Below, in pieces: positions 41,791 through 48,808 of a stretch of DNA of 64,000 nt. This stretch comes from Brevundimonas poindexterae (GTDB lineage: Bacteria > Pseudomonadota > Alphaproteobacteria > Caulobacterales > Caulobacteraceae). The stretch is taken from NCBI RefSeq assembly GCF_020524625.1, contig NZ_JAIVLL010000002.1:744001-808000 (forward strand), read 5' to 3'. Each line of letters begins with the position of its first letter. The first letter of the stretch is position 1. The position numbers were made by a program, and so were the translations under genes. The notes beneath the pieces are model-generated. The model was not told the DNA's origin, searched no databases, and saw only the letters and a program-made list of their open reading frames with translations.

Positions 41791-42114
41791 ATGCAACGTG
41801 TCTTCGAAGCCCTCTCCAGCCCCGTGCGGCGCAAGATTCTGGCCTATCTGGCCCATGCCGACCTGACGGCAGGTGAGATCGCGGCCCGGTTCGAAATCTC
41901 CAAGCCGGCGGTGTCCCAGCACCTGTCGGTGCTCGAGAATGCCGGACTGGTCACCAGCGAGAAGAAGGGGCAGTTCGTCCACTACCGGCTGGTGGCCGAA
42001 GCGCTCGCCAATACCCTGAACGGCTATGTGCAGGAGGTCTGCCCCGTCTCGCGCCCGCTGAAGAAGGAAAGCGCCGCCCTCGCCGGCAAGGCCTCCCGCC
42101 CGACGTCGGACTGA
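41791..42114 (+). CDS. ArsR-family transcriptional regulator
   Basis: A 107-residue winged-helix regulator: MQRVFEALSSPVRRKILAYLAHADLTAGEIAARFEISKP begins with the classic ALSxPxRRxIL helix, and KPAVSQHLSVLENAGLV is the recognition helix, with KGQFVHYRL as the wing. It lacks the metal-binding CxC of the founding ArsR proteins, leaving one late Cys (EVCPVS). It reads away from the desaturase operon, and its start codon abuts one of two matching operators, so it likely represses or modulates both. Confidence 0.9.
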   Translation: MQRVFEALSSPVRRKILAYLAHADLTAGEIAARFEISKPAVSQHLSVLENAGLVTSEKKGQFVHYRLVAEALANTLNGYVQEVCPVSRPLKKESAALAGKASRPTSD

Positions 42115-42434
42115 CGCGTTCGACCACGCGGGTCGCCACAAGGAATCCTTCGCCGGATCAGTGCCCTGTCGCCTGCCTCCGCCTCCTTGCACGCCCTGAC
42201 CGAAGGCGCCCTTATACTGCCGGCCCTTCCTTGCCCGGCTGTCCAGCAGGCAATCGAGACCATTCAGACCATTCAGACGGTCTTTTCCCGAATTCAGACG
42301 GTTCAGACGGTTCAGACCGTAATCTTTCGTCACAGACTGTGGCCCCGCGGCGCTTGCGGATTGGGGCTGGATTGGGGCAAGGACAGACGACGGCGGGTTC
42401 GCCGTGATCGTCAGGCCTCTCGCTCTCCGGTTTC
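42115..42434. other. 320-bp intergenic region with direct repeats
   Basis: Holds the TTCAGAC repeat cluster (42263-42317) and leads to the DUF350 gene. Frames across it, including one of 92 codons that reads the repeats as IQT/VQT units, look unlike real proteins. No convincing promoter pair is visible. Confidence 0.5.
42263..42317 (+). repeat. five TTCAGAC direct repeats, 9-bp period
   Basis: TTCAGAC occurs at 42263, 42272, 42293, 42302 and 42311. Two runs have a 9-bp period, separated by one 21-bp step. The copies at 42272, 42293 and 42302 are followed by GG. Reverse-complemented this reads (A)CCGTCTGAA. An ACGGTC (42276-42281) could pair with GACCGT (42315-42320). Confidence 0.75.
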
Positions 42435-42878
42435 ATGGACTCCTCGTCCCTCTCCAGCGTTCTGACCAGTCCCGAAGTCCAGGCCTTTGCCCTGGGCTTC
42501 CCCAAGCTCATGACCCATCTGGCGGTGACCATCGCCCTGCTGGTGCTGGGGGCGACCCTCTACGCCCTGCTGACGCCCTGGAAAGAGGTCGCCCTGATCC
42601 GCGAGGGCAATTCGGCCGCCGCCGTGGCCTTTGCCGGGGTGCTGGTCGGCCTCGCCGTGCCGCTGGCCGTCAGCCTGTCGGTCTCCACCTCCATCCGCGA
42701 CATCGTCATCTGGGGGGTGGCGACGGTGGTGCTGCAGCTGTTCGTCTTCCGGCTGGTCGACATGCTGCTGACCGGCCTGCCCCAGCGCATCCGCGAGGGG
42801 GAGATCTCGGCCGCCGTGCTGCTGGTGGGGGCCAAGCTGGCCACAGCCCTGATCCTGGCCGCTGCCCTGTCGGGCTAG
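42435..42878 (+). CDS. DUF350 family membrane protein
   Basis: A 147-residue protein with four hydrophobic helices (about residues 22-48, 62-82, 88-110 and 124-145). The loop WKEVALIREGNSAAAVAFAGVLVGLAVPLA has the polar LIREGN-AAA-G pattern of DUF350 (YjfL-like) proteins. Its function is unknown; in other bacteria it is often found with membrane or envelope-stress genes. The protease gene starts 8 bp after its stop, so the pair is a likely operon. Confidence 0.85.
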   Translation: MDSSSLSSVLTSPEVQAFALGFPKLMTHLAVTIALLVLGATLYALLTPWKEVALIREGNSAAAVAFAGVLVGLAVPLAVSLSVSTSIRDIVIWGVATVVLQLFVFRLVDMLLTGLPQRIREGEISAAVLLVGAKLATALILAAALSG

Positions 42879-42886
42879 GGGGCCGG

Positions 42887-43711
42887 ATGTCGCGACTGAC
42901 CGACTGGGCCTTCTACGGTCTTCTGGCGATGGCGATTCTGGTCTGGGCGCTGCATCTGCGCGAGGAAGTCTACACCCCGCCGCCGCCGCCCGAACCGGAT
43001 GAGGTCGAGGGCGCCCTGCTGGGGCCGATCACCCCGTTTGATCCGGCCATCACCCTGAATGCGCCGGACATTCCCTTCCAGCCCGCCTCGGGGACGGCCT
43101 TCGCCATTGCCGGCGAGGGCCGCTGGGTCACCGCCCGTCACGTGGTCGAGGGGTGTCGCAAGCCGGCCCTGATGGTCGGCGGCGGCCGGGCCGTGGCGGC
43201 CAGTGTGCGGCTGGCGCCGCGCGCCGATGTGGCGGTCCTGATCACCGAGGGCGGGCCCGACCCCCTGCCGGTCGAGGTTGCGCCGGAGCTGCGCAAGGGT
43301 CAGCGAGGCTTCCACCCCGGCTATCCGCAGGGCCATGCCGGGGAGGTCACCTCGCGTCTGCTGGGCCGAGAGACCTTCCGGGTGCGCGGTCGCGGCCAGC
43401 GGGACGAGCCGGTACTCGCCTGGGCCGAGGTGGGCCGCACCGCCGGCCTGAAGGGCACCCTGTCCGGCCTGTCCGGTGCGCCGGTGCTGGATCGCCGGGG
43501 CCGGGTGCTGGGCGTGACCATCGCCGAGGCCCCGCGCCGGGGCCGGATCTATACGACCGCACCCGATACCTTCGGCCCGGCCATCCGGGGCATGTCAGAC
43601 CGGCGCGCTCGCCCGCAGGCCGAGCCGGTCACCCTGGCCAACTACGGCCGCGTCGCCGACGCCCTCCGTCGTGACCTCCGCGTCGCCCAGGTGGTCTGCC
43701 TGTCGGCCTGA
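42887..43711 (+). CDS. membrane-anchored trypsin-like serine protease
   Basis: ATG 42887, 8 bp after the DUF350 stop, gives 274 residues; the longer frame beginning at 42404 overlaps DUF350 and is unlikely. An N-terminal helix (WAFYGLLAMAILVWALHL) anchors the protein and a proline stretch (PPPPPEP) follows. The chymotrypsin-fold triad is His85 (TARHVVEG), Asp114 (RADVAVL) and Ser196 (GLSGAPVLD). No PDZ domain follows, unlike DegP. It likely acts in the periplasm. The pairing suggests it works on or with the DUF350 protein. Confidence 0.85.
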   Translation: MSRLTDWAFYGLLAMAILVWALHLREEVYTPPPPPEPDEVEGALLGPITPFDPAITLNAPDIPFQPASGTAFAIAGEGRWVTARHVVEGCRKPALMVGGGRAVAASVRLAPRADVAVLITEGGPDPLPVEVAPELRKGQRGFHPGYPQGHAGEVTSRLLGRETFRVRGRGQRDEPVLAWAEVGRTAGLKGTLSGLSGAPVLDRRGRVLGVTIAEAPRRGRIYTTAPDTFGPAIRGMSDRRARPQAEPVTLANYGRVADALRRDLRVAQVVCLSA

Positions 43712-43717
43712 GCCGCG

Positions 43718-44593
43718 TCAGTCCTCGAACACGGCGACGCCCACTTCGCCTTCGGGGGTCAGCCAGGCCCGCTTCATGCCCTGGCTGTTGTAGGGGGCGG
43801 CGTGGCGGCCCTCGCGGTCCAGGGCGATCAGGCCTCCGTCGCCGCCCATAGCGCCGATGGCGTCGATCACGGCCCGTCCGGACGCCTCGATCGACTGGCC
43901 CGAGGCGACCCGCCAGGCGACCTGGGCGGCCGCGGCGGTGCGGATGAAGTACTCGCCCTGACCGGTCGAGGAGATGGCGGCGTGGCCGTCGGCCCAGGTG
44001 CCGCTGGCGGGCAGGGGGGTGTCGCCGACCCGGCCCGGCAGCTTGCCGAACACCCCGGCGGTCGAGGTCGCGGCGGCCAGCCGGCCCTGCGCGTCCAGCA
44101 CGCAGCAGCCGACCGTGCCGTGCGCGAGCGTCCCCGGGGGATGGTTGTCCTCGCCCTGACCCGCCCGGGTAAACCAGTCCTCGCCGCCCGGGACCGGCTC
44201 CAGCTTCTGGCCCTCGCAGAAGCGGCGCGCACCCTCGCCGACCAGCAGGACGTGCGGGGTGTGGTCCATGACCGCGCGGGCGGCCCGCACCGGATTGCGG
44301 AAGCCCTGCAGGGCCGCGATTCCCCCGGCGCGGCCCGTGGCGCCGTCCATCAGGCTGGCGTCCAGCTCATAGTCGCCGTCCAGATTGGGCGAGGCGCCGC
44401 GCCCGGCGACATAGAGGCCCGAGTCCTCCAGCAGGCAGACGGCCTCGACCGCCACGTCCAGGGCGGCCTCGCCGGCCTCCAGCCGGACCTGCATGGCGCG
44501 CACCACCTCGGCCATGTGGGCGCGCTCGGCGGTATAGTCGCGGCTGCGCCGGGCACCGGCGCCGCCGTGCAGGATCAGGGCGGGTCGCGTCAT
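43718..44593 (-). CDS. isoaspartyl peptidase / L-asparaginase (Ntn hydrolase)
   Basis: Self-cleaving N-terminal-nucleophile enzyme that removes beta-aspartyl residues or asparagine. ATG 44593 (MTRPALILHGGAG) is chosen inside a longer frame and yields 291 residues. LILHGGAGA is the family opening; autocleavage is expected before Thr160 in HGTVGCCVLD, and GVFGKLPGRVGDTPLPASGTWAD forms the substrate loop of the beta subunit. No signal peptide, so cytosolic. It is convergent with the protease gene and divergent from the quinone-oxidoreductase gene. Confidence 0.93.
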   Translation of the reverse strand: MTRPALILHGGAGARRSRDYTAERAHMAEVVRAMQVRLEAGEAALDVAVEAVCLLEDSGLYVAGRGASPNLDGDYELDASLMDGATGRAGGIAALQGFRNPVRAARAVMDHTPHVLLVGEGARRFCEGQKLEPVPGGEDWFTRAGQGEDNHPPGTLAHGTVGCCVLDAQGRLAAATSTAGVFGKLPGRVGDTPLPASGTWADGHAAISSTGQGEYFIRTAAAAQVAWRVASGQSIEASGRAVIDAIGAMGGDGGLIALDREGRHAAPYNSQGMKRAWLTPEGEVGVAVFED

Positions 44594-44721
44594 GGAGTGT
44601 CTCCGCTGTCCGGCCGGGCCGGTTCTTGTCTTTCCAGTTCGGGGCCGGAGCGTTACCGTCCGGAGCATCGGGGTGGCAAGCCGTCGCTCCGTCCGGATTC
44701 CCCTACGCCGAAAGGTCCTCC

Positions 44722-45723
44722 ATGCGCGCAGTCCTGTCCAAGGCCCCTGGTGGCCCCGAAACCCTGGTGGTCGAGGAGGTCTCCGACCCGACCCCGAAGA
44801 AGGGCGAGGTGATCATCGAGGTCAAGGCGGTCGGCATCAACTATCCCGACACCCTGATCATCGAGGACAGGTACCAGTTCCGGCCTGAGCGTCCGTTCGC
44901 GCCCGGCGCCGAGATCGCGGGCGTGGTCGAGGCGATCGGCGAGGGTGTGAAGGGCGTGCACAAGGGCGACCGTGTCATCGCCGTGCCCGGCTGGGGTGGA
45001 CTGGTCGAGCGGATCGCCGTGCCCGCCGCCACCGTCATCCCCATCCCGAAGGAGATGGACTTCGAGACGGCCGCCGCCCTGATCATGACCTATGGCACCA
45101 GCTACTACGCCCTGAAGGACCGGGCGAAGCTGCAGGCCGGAGAGACCCTGCTGGTACTGGGCGCCGCCGGCGGGGTGGGCGCCGCGGCCGTCGAACTGGG
45201 CAAGGCCATGGGCGCGCGCGTCGTGGCCGCCGCCTCGACCAATGAGAAGGTCGAGTTCGCGCTGGAGCTGGGCGCCGACAATGGCCTGATCTACCCCTCC
45301 GGTCCGATGGACAAGGCGGCCCAGAAGGAGCTGTCGGGCGAGCTGAAGCTGGCCACCGGCCGCGATGGCGCCGATGTCGTCTATGACGCCGTGGGCGGCG
45401 ACTATGCCGAGCCGGCGCTTCGGGCCATGGACTGGTGCGGGCGCTATCTGGTGGTGGGCTTCCCGGCCGGAATTCCGTCGCTGCCGCTGAACCTGACCCT
45501 GCTGAAGTCGGTGGCCGTGATCGGGGTCTTCTGGGGCGCTGCTGTCATGCGCGACCCGGCCGCCCATGCCGCCAATATGGCCGACCTGATGACGCTGTGG
45601 AGCGAGGGCAAGATCCGCCCGCGCGTCAGCCGCACCTTCCCGCTGCAGCGCGCGCATGAGGCCATCCAGGCCCTCGGCGACCGTTCGGCCATGGGCAAGA
45701 TCGTGGTGACGGTCGAGCCATGA
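44722..45723 (+). CDS. MDR-family NADPH:quinone-oxidoreductase-like protein
   Basis: A 333-residue zinc-free medium-chain reductase. ATG 44722 is used with AAAGG 8 bases upstream. It has the GroES-like half (VGINYPDTLIIEDRYQFRPERPFAPGAEIAG), the Rossmann motif VLGAAGGVGAAAVELGKAMGARVVA and the C-terminal LNLTLLKSVAVIGVFWG. No catalytic zinc cysteines are seen. The substrate is unknown; relatives reduce quinones or enals. It is coupled by ATGA to an iron/2-oxoglutarate oxygenase gene. Confidence 0.92.
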   Translation: MRAVLSKAPGGPETLVVEEVSDPTPKKGEVIIEVKAVGINYPDTLIIEDRYQFRPERPFAPGAEIAGVVEAIGEGVKGVHKGDRVIAVPGWGGLVERIAVPAATVIPIPKEMDFETAAALIMTYGTSYYALKDRAKLQAGETLLVLGAAGGVGAAAVELGKAMGARVVAAASTNEKVEFALELGADNGLIYPSGPMDKAAQKELSGELKLATGRDGADVVYDAVGGDYAEPALRAMDWCGRYLVVGFPAGIPSLPLNLTLLKSVAVIGVFWGAAVMRDPAAHAANMADLMTLWSEGKIRPRVSRTFPLQRAHEAIQALGDRSAMGKIVVTVEP

Positions 45724-46439
45724 CCCTGGCGCTGGCCGCCGGCCTCGATCTGGAGGCGGCCGGTGAGCGGCTGTCCCGCACCGGTCGCACCCGTGTACCG
45801 GGCCTGCTGGGCGAGGGCGCCGAGGTCCTGCATCAGGCCCTGACCGGGCCCGACATGGTCTGGTACCGGGCCATTCGTAATCCGTTCAATGCCGATGTCC
45901 CGGTCGCCGTGTTCGAGGCCGAGCCGGTCGCCGAACAGGCGCGGCTGTACGGCATGGCCCATGAGGAGGCGACCGAGGGCTTCCAGTTCATCTTCGACCG
46001 CATCCGGCTGGGGCAGGCCCGCACCATGGAGATGCCGCTGCCTCCGGCGCTGTACGAGCTGCACGACCTGTTCAACAGCGAGGCCTTCCTCGGCATGGCC
46101 CGCCGCCTGACGGGCGACGACCGGATCGCCTATGTCGACGCCCAGCCGACCCGCTACATGCCGGGCCATTTCCTGAACGGCCATACGGACGCCCACGAGG
46201 ATGCCGGACGCCTCTATGCCTATGTGCTCAACCTGTCGCCGCGCTGGCGGGCGGAATGGGGCGGCCTGCTGATGTTCCTGGACAAGGGCGGGGCGGTGAC
46301 CGAGACCTTCATGCCTGCCTTCGGCACCCTGAACGTCTTCCGCGTGCCCCAGGACCATGCGGTGTCCATGGTGGCGCCGTTCGCGGGGGCACCGCGCTAT
46401 TCGGTCACAGGCTGGTGGCGGACCCGGCCTCCGGCCTGA
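45720..46439 (+). CDS. 2-oxoglutarate/Fe(II)-dependent oxygenase
   Basis: A 239-residue prolyl-4-hydroxylase-like dioxygenase. The iron triad is His155 and Asp157 in GHTDAHED, plus His213 in QDHAVSMV; Arg226 in RYSVTGWWR binds 2-oxoglutarate. The core strand WGGLLMFLD lies between them. The coupling to the reductase (ATGA) suggests a joint pathway, but the substrate is not evident. It converges on the YkvA-like gene 4 bp away. Confidence 0.88.
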   Translation: MTLALAAGLDLEAAGERLSRTGRTRVPGLLGEGAEVLHQALTGPDMVWYRAIRNPFNADVPVAVFEAEPVAEQARLYGMAHEEATEGFQFIFDRIRLGQARTMEMPLPPALYELHDLFNSEAFLGMARRLTGDDRIAYVDAQPTRYMPGHFLNGHTDAHEDAGRLYAYVLNLSPRWRAEWGGLLMFLDKGGAVTETFMPAFGTLNVFRVPQDHAVSMVAPFAGAPRYSVTGWWRTRPPA

Positions 46440-46443
46440 GGCG

Positions 46444-46836
46444 TCAGTCCCCGGCCAGTCGCGTCAGCGCCTCGCGCGCCGCCTCGCGGTGGCGCGACCG
46501 GATATGAGCGGACAGGGTCGCGACCACGGCCGCGATCACGGCGGCATCATCGGTGAAGCCGATCCCGGCCAGAACGTCCGGAATGGCGTCGATGGGCAAC
46601 ACGAAATAGGCCAGCGCCGCCAGCATCATCCCCTTGGCCCCGGTGGGGGTTTCCGGGTCGCGCGCCGCGTACCAGACGCTCAGCAGGTGATCGGCAAAGG
46701 GCACCCGCGCCAGGCTGCGCCGCAGCTTGGGCCAGAAGCGGCGCTCGACGCGCACCTCGTCGACCTTGTCGATGCGCTGGATGAGGGCGCGGCCGCGGGC
46801 GATTTCCGCGTTTCGCGATTTGGCATGTCCGAACAT
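46444..46836 (-). CDS. YkvA/DUF1232 family protein
   Basis: A 130-residue protein. ATG 46836 (MFGHAKSRN) is chosen because the region upstream encodes the opposite-strand SDR gene. The DUF1232 core is the helix pair AALAYFVLPIDAIPDVLAGIGFTDDAAV with its PIDxIPD motif, a short membrane-associated segment. Function unknown. It diverges from the SDR gene with 58 bp between the starts. Confidence 0.87.
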   Translation of the reverse strand: MFGHAKSRNAEIARGRALIQRIDKVDEVRVERRFWPKLRRSLARVPFADHLLSVWYAARDPETPTGAKGMMLAALAYFVLPIDAIPDVLAGIGFTDDAAVIAAVVATLSAHIRSRHREAAREALTRLAGD

Positions 46837-46894
46837 GCGTCCTAAATCGTTCGCGACCCCTTCCGGTTCAATCCCAGAGACAAAGGATCTCCTG

Positions 46895-47677
46895 ATGAAA
46901 CTCGACTCCTCCATTGCCGCCGTCGTCACCGGGGGGGCCTCGGGCCTGGGCGAGGGCACGGCCCGCGCGCTGGCGGCCAGGGGGGTCAAGGTCGCCCTGT
47001 TCGACCTGAACGAAGAGGCGGGCGAGACAATCGCGGCCGAGATCGGCGGCGTGTTCTGCAAGGTCGATGTGACGTCGGACGCCGACGTCGCCGCAGGCTT
47101 CGAAAAGGCCCGCGCCGCCCATGGCCAAGAGCGCCTGACCGTCAACTGTGCCGGCATCGCTACCGGCCAGAAGACCGTCAGCCGCAAGCGCGACACGGGC
47201 GAACTGCGCGCCCACGACATGGACAGCTTCGAGCGCACGGTCCGCATCAATCTGTTCGGCACCTTCCGGGTGCTCAGCCAGTCGGCGCTGGGCATGGTGG
47301 CCGCCGAGCCCATGGCCGACGGCGAGCGCGGCCTGATCGTCAATACCGCCTCGGTCGCGGCCCAGGACGGCCAGATCGGCCAGGCGGCCTATTCGGCCTC
47401 CAAGGGCGGCGTCTACGCCATGACCCTGCCGGTCGCCCGGGACCTTGCCCAGGAAGGCGTGCGCGTGAACACCATCCTGCCCGGCATCATGTGGACGCCG
47501 ATGATGGCCGGCATGGACCAGAAGATCCAGGACGCCCTGGCCGCCGCCATCCCCTTCCCCAGCCGTCTGGGCACGCCGGCCGACTACGCCGCCCTGGCCC
47601 TGCACCTGGCCGAAAACGTCTACATCAATGGCGAATGCATCCGCCTGGACGGGGCGATCCGGCTGGCGCCGAGATAG
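46895..47677 (+). CDS. short-chain dehydrogenase (3-hydroxyacyl-CoA dehydrogenase type-2-like)
   Basis: A 260-residue NAD-dependent SDR. AGGAT precedes ATG 46895. It shows VVTGGASGLGEGTARAL (coenzyme), NCAGIA, NTASVAAQDGQIGQAAYSASKGG (catalytic Ser, Tyr and Lys) and RVNTILPGIMWTPMM. The order and the PFPSRLGTPADYAALALHL tail fit the HSD10-type 2-methyl-3-hydroxybutyryl-CoA or 3-hydroxyacyl-CoA dehydrogenases. It may therefore act in fatty-acid or isoleucine degradation. It stands ahead of the tRNA-Gly gene with its own promoter between. Confidence 0.9.
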   Translation: MKLDSSIAAVVTGGASGLGEGTARALAARGVKVALFDLNEEAGETIAAEIGGVFCKVDVTSDADVAAGFEKARAAHGQERLTVNCAGIATGQKTVSRKRDTGELRAHDMDSFERTVRINLFGTFRVLSQSALGMVAAEPMADGERGLIVNTASVAAQDGQIGQAAYSASKGGVYAMTLPVARDLAQEGVRVNTILPGIMWTPMMAGMDQKIQDALAAAIPFPSRLGTPADYAALALHLAENVYINGECIRLDGAIRLAPR

Positions 47678-47749
47678 GCGCGCTACCGCTCGCGTCGCGG
47701 ACGCTCGCTGCATGAGCGCGGGGTTTGAATGATTTTGCGATCTTCCCCC

Positions 47750-47779
47750 TTGCAGGCCCCGCCCCGCCTCGGCTATACG
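47750..47779 (+). promoter_or_regulatory. promoter of tRNA-Gly
   Basis: TTGCAG (47750-47755) and TATACG (47774-47779), 18 bases apart, lie 20 bp before the first base of the tRNA, the expected geometry of a housekeeping tRNA promoter. Confidence 0.6.
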
Positions 47780-47799
47780 CCCCGCTCTCGACTGAGAGT

Positions 47800-47874
47800 G
47801 CGGGCGTAGCTCAGGGGTAGAGCATCACCTTGCCAAGGTGAGGGTCGGGCGTTCGAATCGCCTCGCCCGCTCCA
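47800..47874 (+). tRNA. tRNA-Gly (GCC)
   Basis: A 75-base tRNA including an encoded CCA end. The acceptor stem is GCGGGCG/CGCCCGC, the D arm GTAGCTCAGGGGTAGAGC, the anticodon stem CACCT/AGGTG with loop TTGCCAA (anticodon GCC), and the T arm GGGCG-TTCGAAT-CGCCT. A strong terminator begins 17 bases downstream. Confidence 0.97.
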
Positions 47875-47891
47875 GTCGATCTTCGGAAGAG

Positions 47892-47916
47892 GCCCGGCGC
47901 GCGTCGGGCTTTTTTC
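47892..47916 (+). terminator. intrinsic terminator of tRNA-Gly
   Basis: GCCCGGC (47892-47898) pairs with GTCGGGC (47903-47909), with a 4-base GCGC loop, followed by TTTTTTCG then more T. It directly follows the tRNA. Confidence 0.85.
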
Positions 47917-47942
47917 GTTTTTGCGGCCATGGGCCCGCCTGA

Positions 47943-47992
47943 TTGCCAAGGTGAGGGTCGGGCGTTCGAATCGCCTCGCCCGCTCCAGTCGA
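47943..47992 (+). repeat. 50-bp copy of the tRNA-Gly 3' part (att-like duplication)
   Basis: Bases 47943-47992 are identical to 47830-47879: both run from the anticodon loop through the T arm, acceptor and CCA into GTCGA. The copy lacks the 5' half, so it is not a tRNA gene. It lies after the terminator, 113 bp from the original. The extent, from anticodon loop to just past the CCA end, is that of many tyrosine-integrase attachment cores. Only 63 bp lie between the copies. Confidence 0.85.
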
Positions 47993-48114
47993 AGGGCATG
48001 ACGGGCTCCGCCACGGCGGGGCCCTTGTCGTATCCGGGCTCCGTTTTACCCGGGCATTGTCCGCTTGATCCCTGACCGTTTGCGGCTCACCTTCCCGGTC
48101 GGGGAGGGTCTGTG

Positions 48115-48798
48115 ATGTCCGAATCTCTGCACGAGGTCGCCGCGCGGCGGCTGGACGCCTTCGTCGACGCCTCCTTCGCCTTCGCCCTGACCCTGCTGGT
48201 CATTTCCGGGTCGCGCCCGCTGGAAACCTATGCCGATCTGGACATGGCCCTGGGGCGGGTGCCGGCCTTTGCCGCGGGCTTTGCCCTGTTGGCCCTGTTC
48301 TGGTCGGCCCACCGGCGCTTCGGGCGGATGACCGCCGCCCGCGACGGCGCCATTACCCTGATCAGCCTGATGATCGTCTTCACCGTGATGATCTATGTCT
48401 TTCCCCTGCGCCTGCTGACGGAAACGGGGGCCAGCTGGATGACCGGCGGTCTGGTGCCGGGGCGCGAGCGGATCACCACCCTTGGCGACCTGCGCGGCAT
48501 CTTTGTCACCTACGGCTTGGGCTTCGCCTTTCTGAGCGGCCTCTATGCGCTGCTGCACCATGTGGCGCGCCCGACGGCGGTCGATGCACCGTCCCGCGTC
48601 GCGCTTATCCGCGGGCGGGACATCTGGGCGATCTGCGGCGCCGCCGGACTGGCCTCGGCCGGGCTCGCGGCCCTGCCGCTGCTCCGGCACATGCCGTGGC
48701 TGCCGGGCTTTGCCTACTGGCTGATCCCGGCCGGCATCGGCCTCTACTACGCGCGGGTCGGCAAGCGCCCGGTCAGCGAGGAGCCGGCGCCCGTCTAG
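48115..48798 (+). CDS. TMEM175-family (DUF1211) membrane protein
   Basis: A 227-residue protein with five to six membrane helices. ATG 48115 has GGAGGG about 8 bases upstream; an in-frame GTG one codon earlier is less likely. The first helix RRLDAFVDASFAFALTLLV fits the R-x-x-AF-D-x-x-FAxxxTLLV signature of TMEM175-type potassium channel-like proteins. Length fits the short bacterial form. It is convergent with the phytase gene. Confidence 0.82.
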   Translation: MSESLHEVAARRLDAFVDASFAFALTLLVISGSRPLETYADLDMALGRVPAFAAGFALLALFWSAHRRFGRMTAARDGAITLISLMIVFTVMIYVFPLRLLTETGASWMTGGLVPGRERITTLGDLRGIFVTYGLGFAFLSGLYALLHHVARPTAVDAPSRVALIRGRDIWAICGAAGLASAGLAALPLLRHMPWLPGFAYWLIPAGIGLYYARVGKRPVSEEPAPV

Positions 48799-48808
48799 AG
48801 GCCCTTGT

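Noticed and set aside
42263..42320. Functional DNA uptake sequences
   Set aside because: One base differs from the Neisseria word and the copies are clustered at one spot instead of spread over the genome; kept only as a repeat.
42187..42465. A 92-codon frame reading the repeats as IQT/VQT
   Set aside because: The pattern comes from the DNA repeat; no ribosome site or family supports it.
42404..43711. A 435-codon frame covering the protease
   Set aside because: The extra N-terminal part overlaps the DUF350 gene in another frame and is Arg/Gly/Pro-rich; the start at 42887 fits anchor and spacing.
47811..48014. A 67-codon minus-strand frame over tRNA-Gly
   Set aside because: It is translated tRNA and its duplicated 3' part, a well-known false gene pattern.
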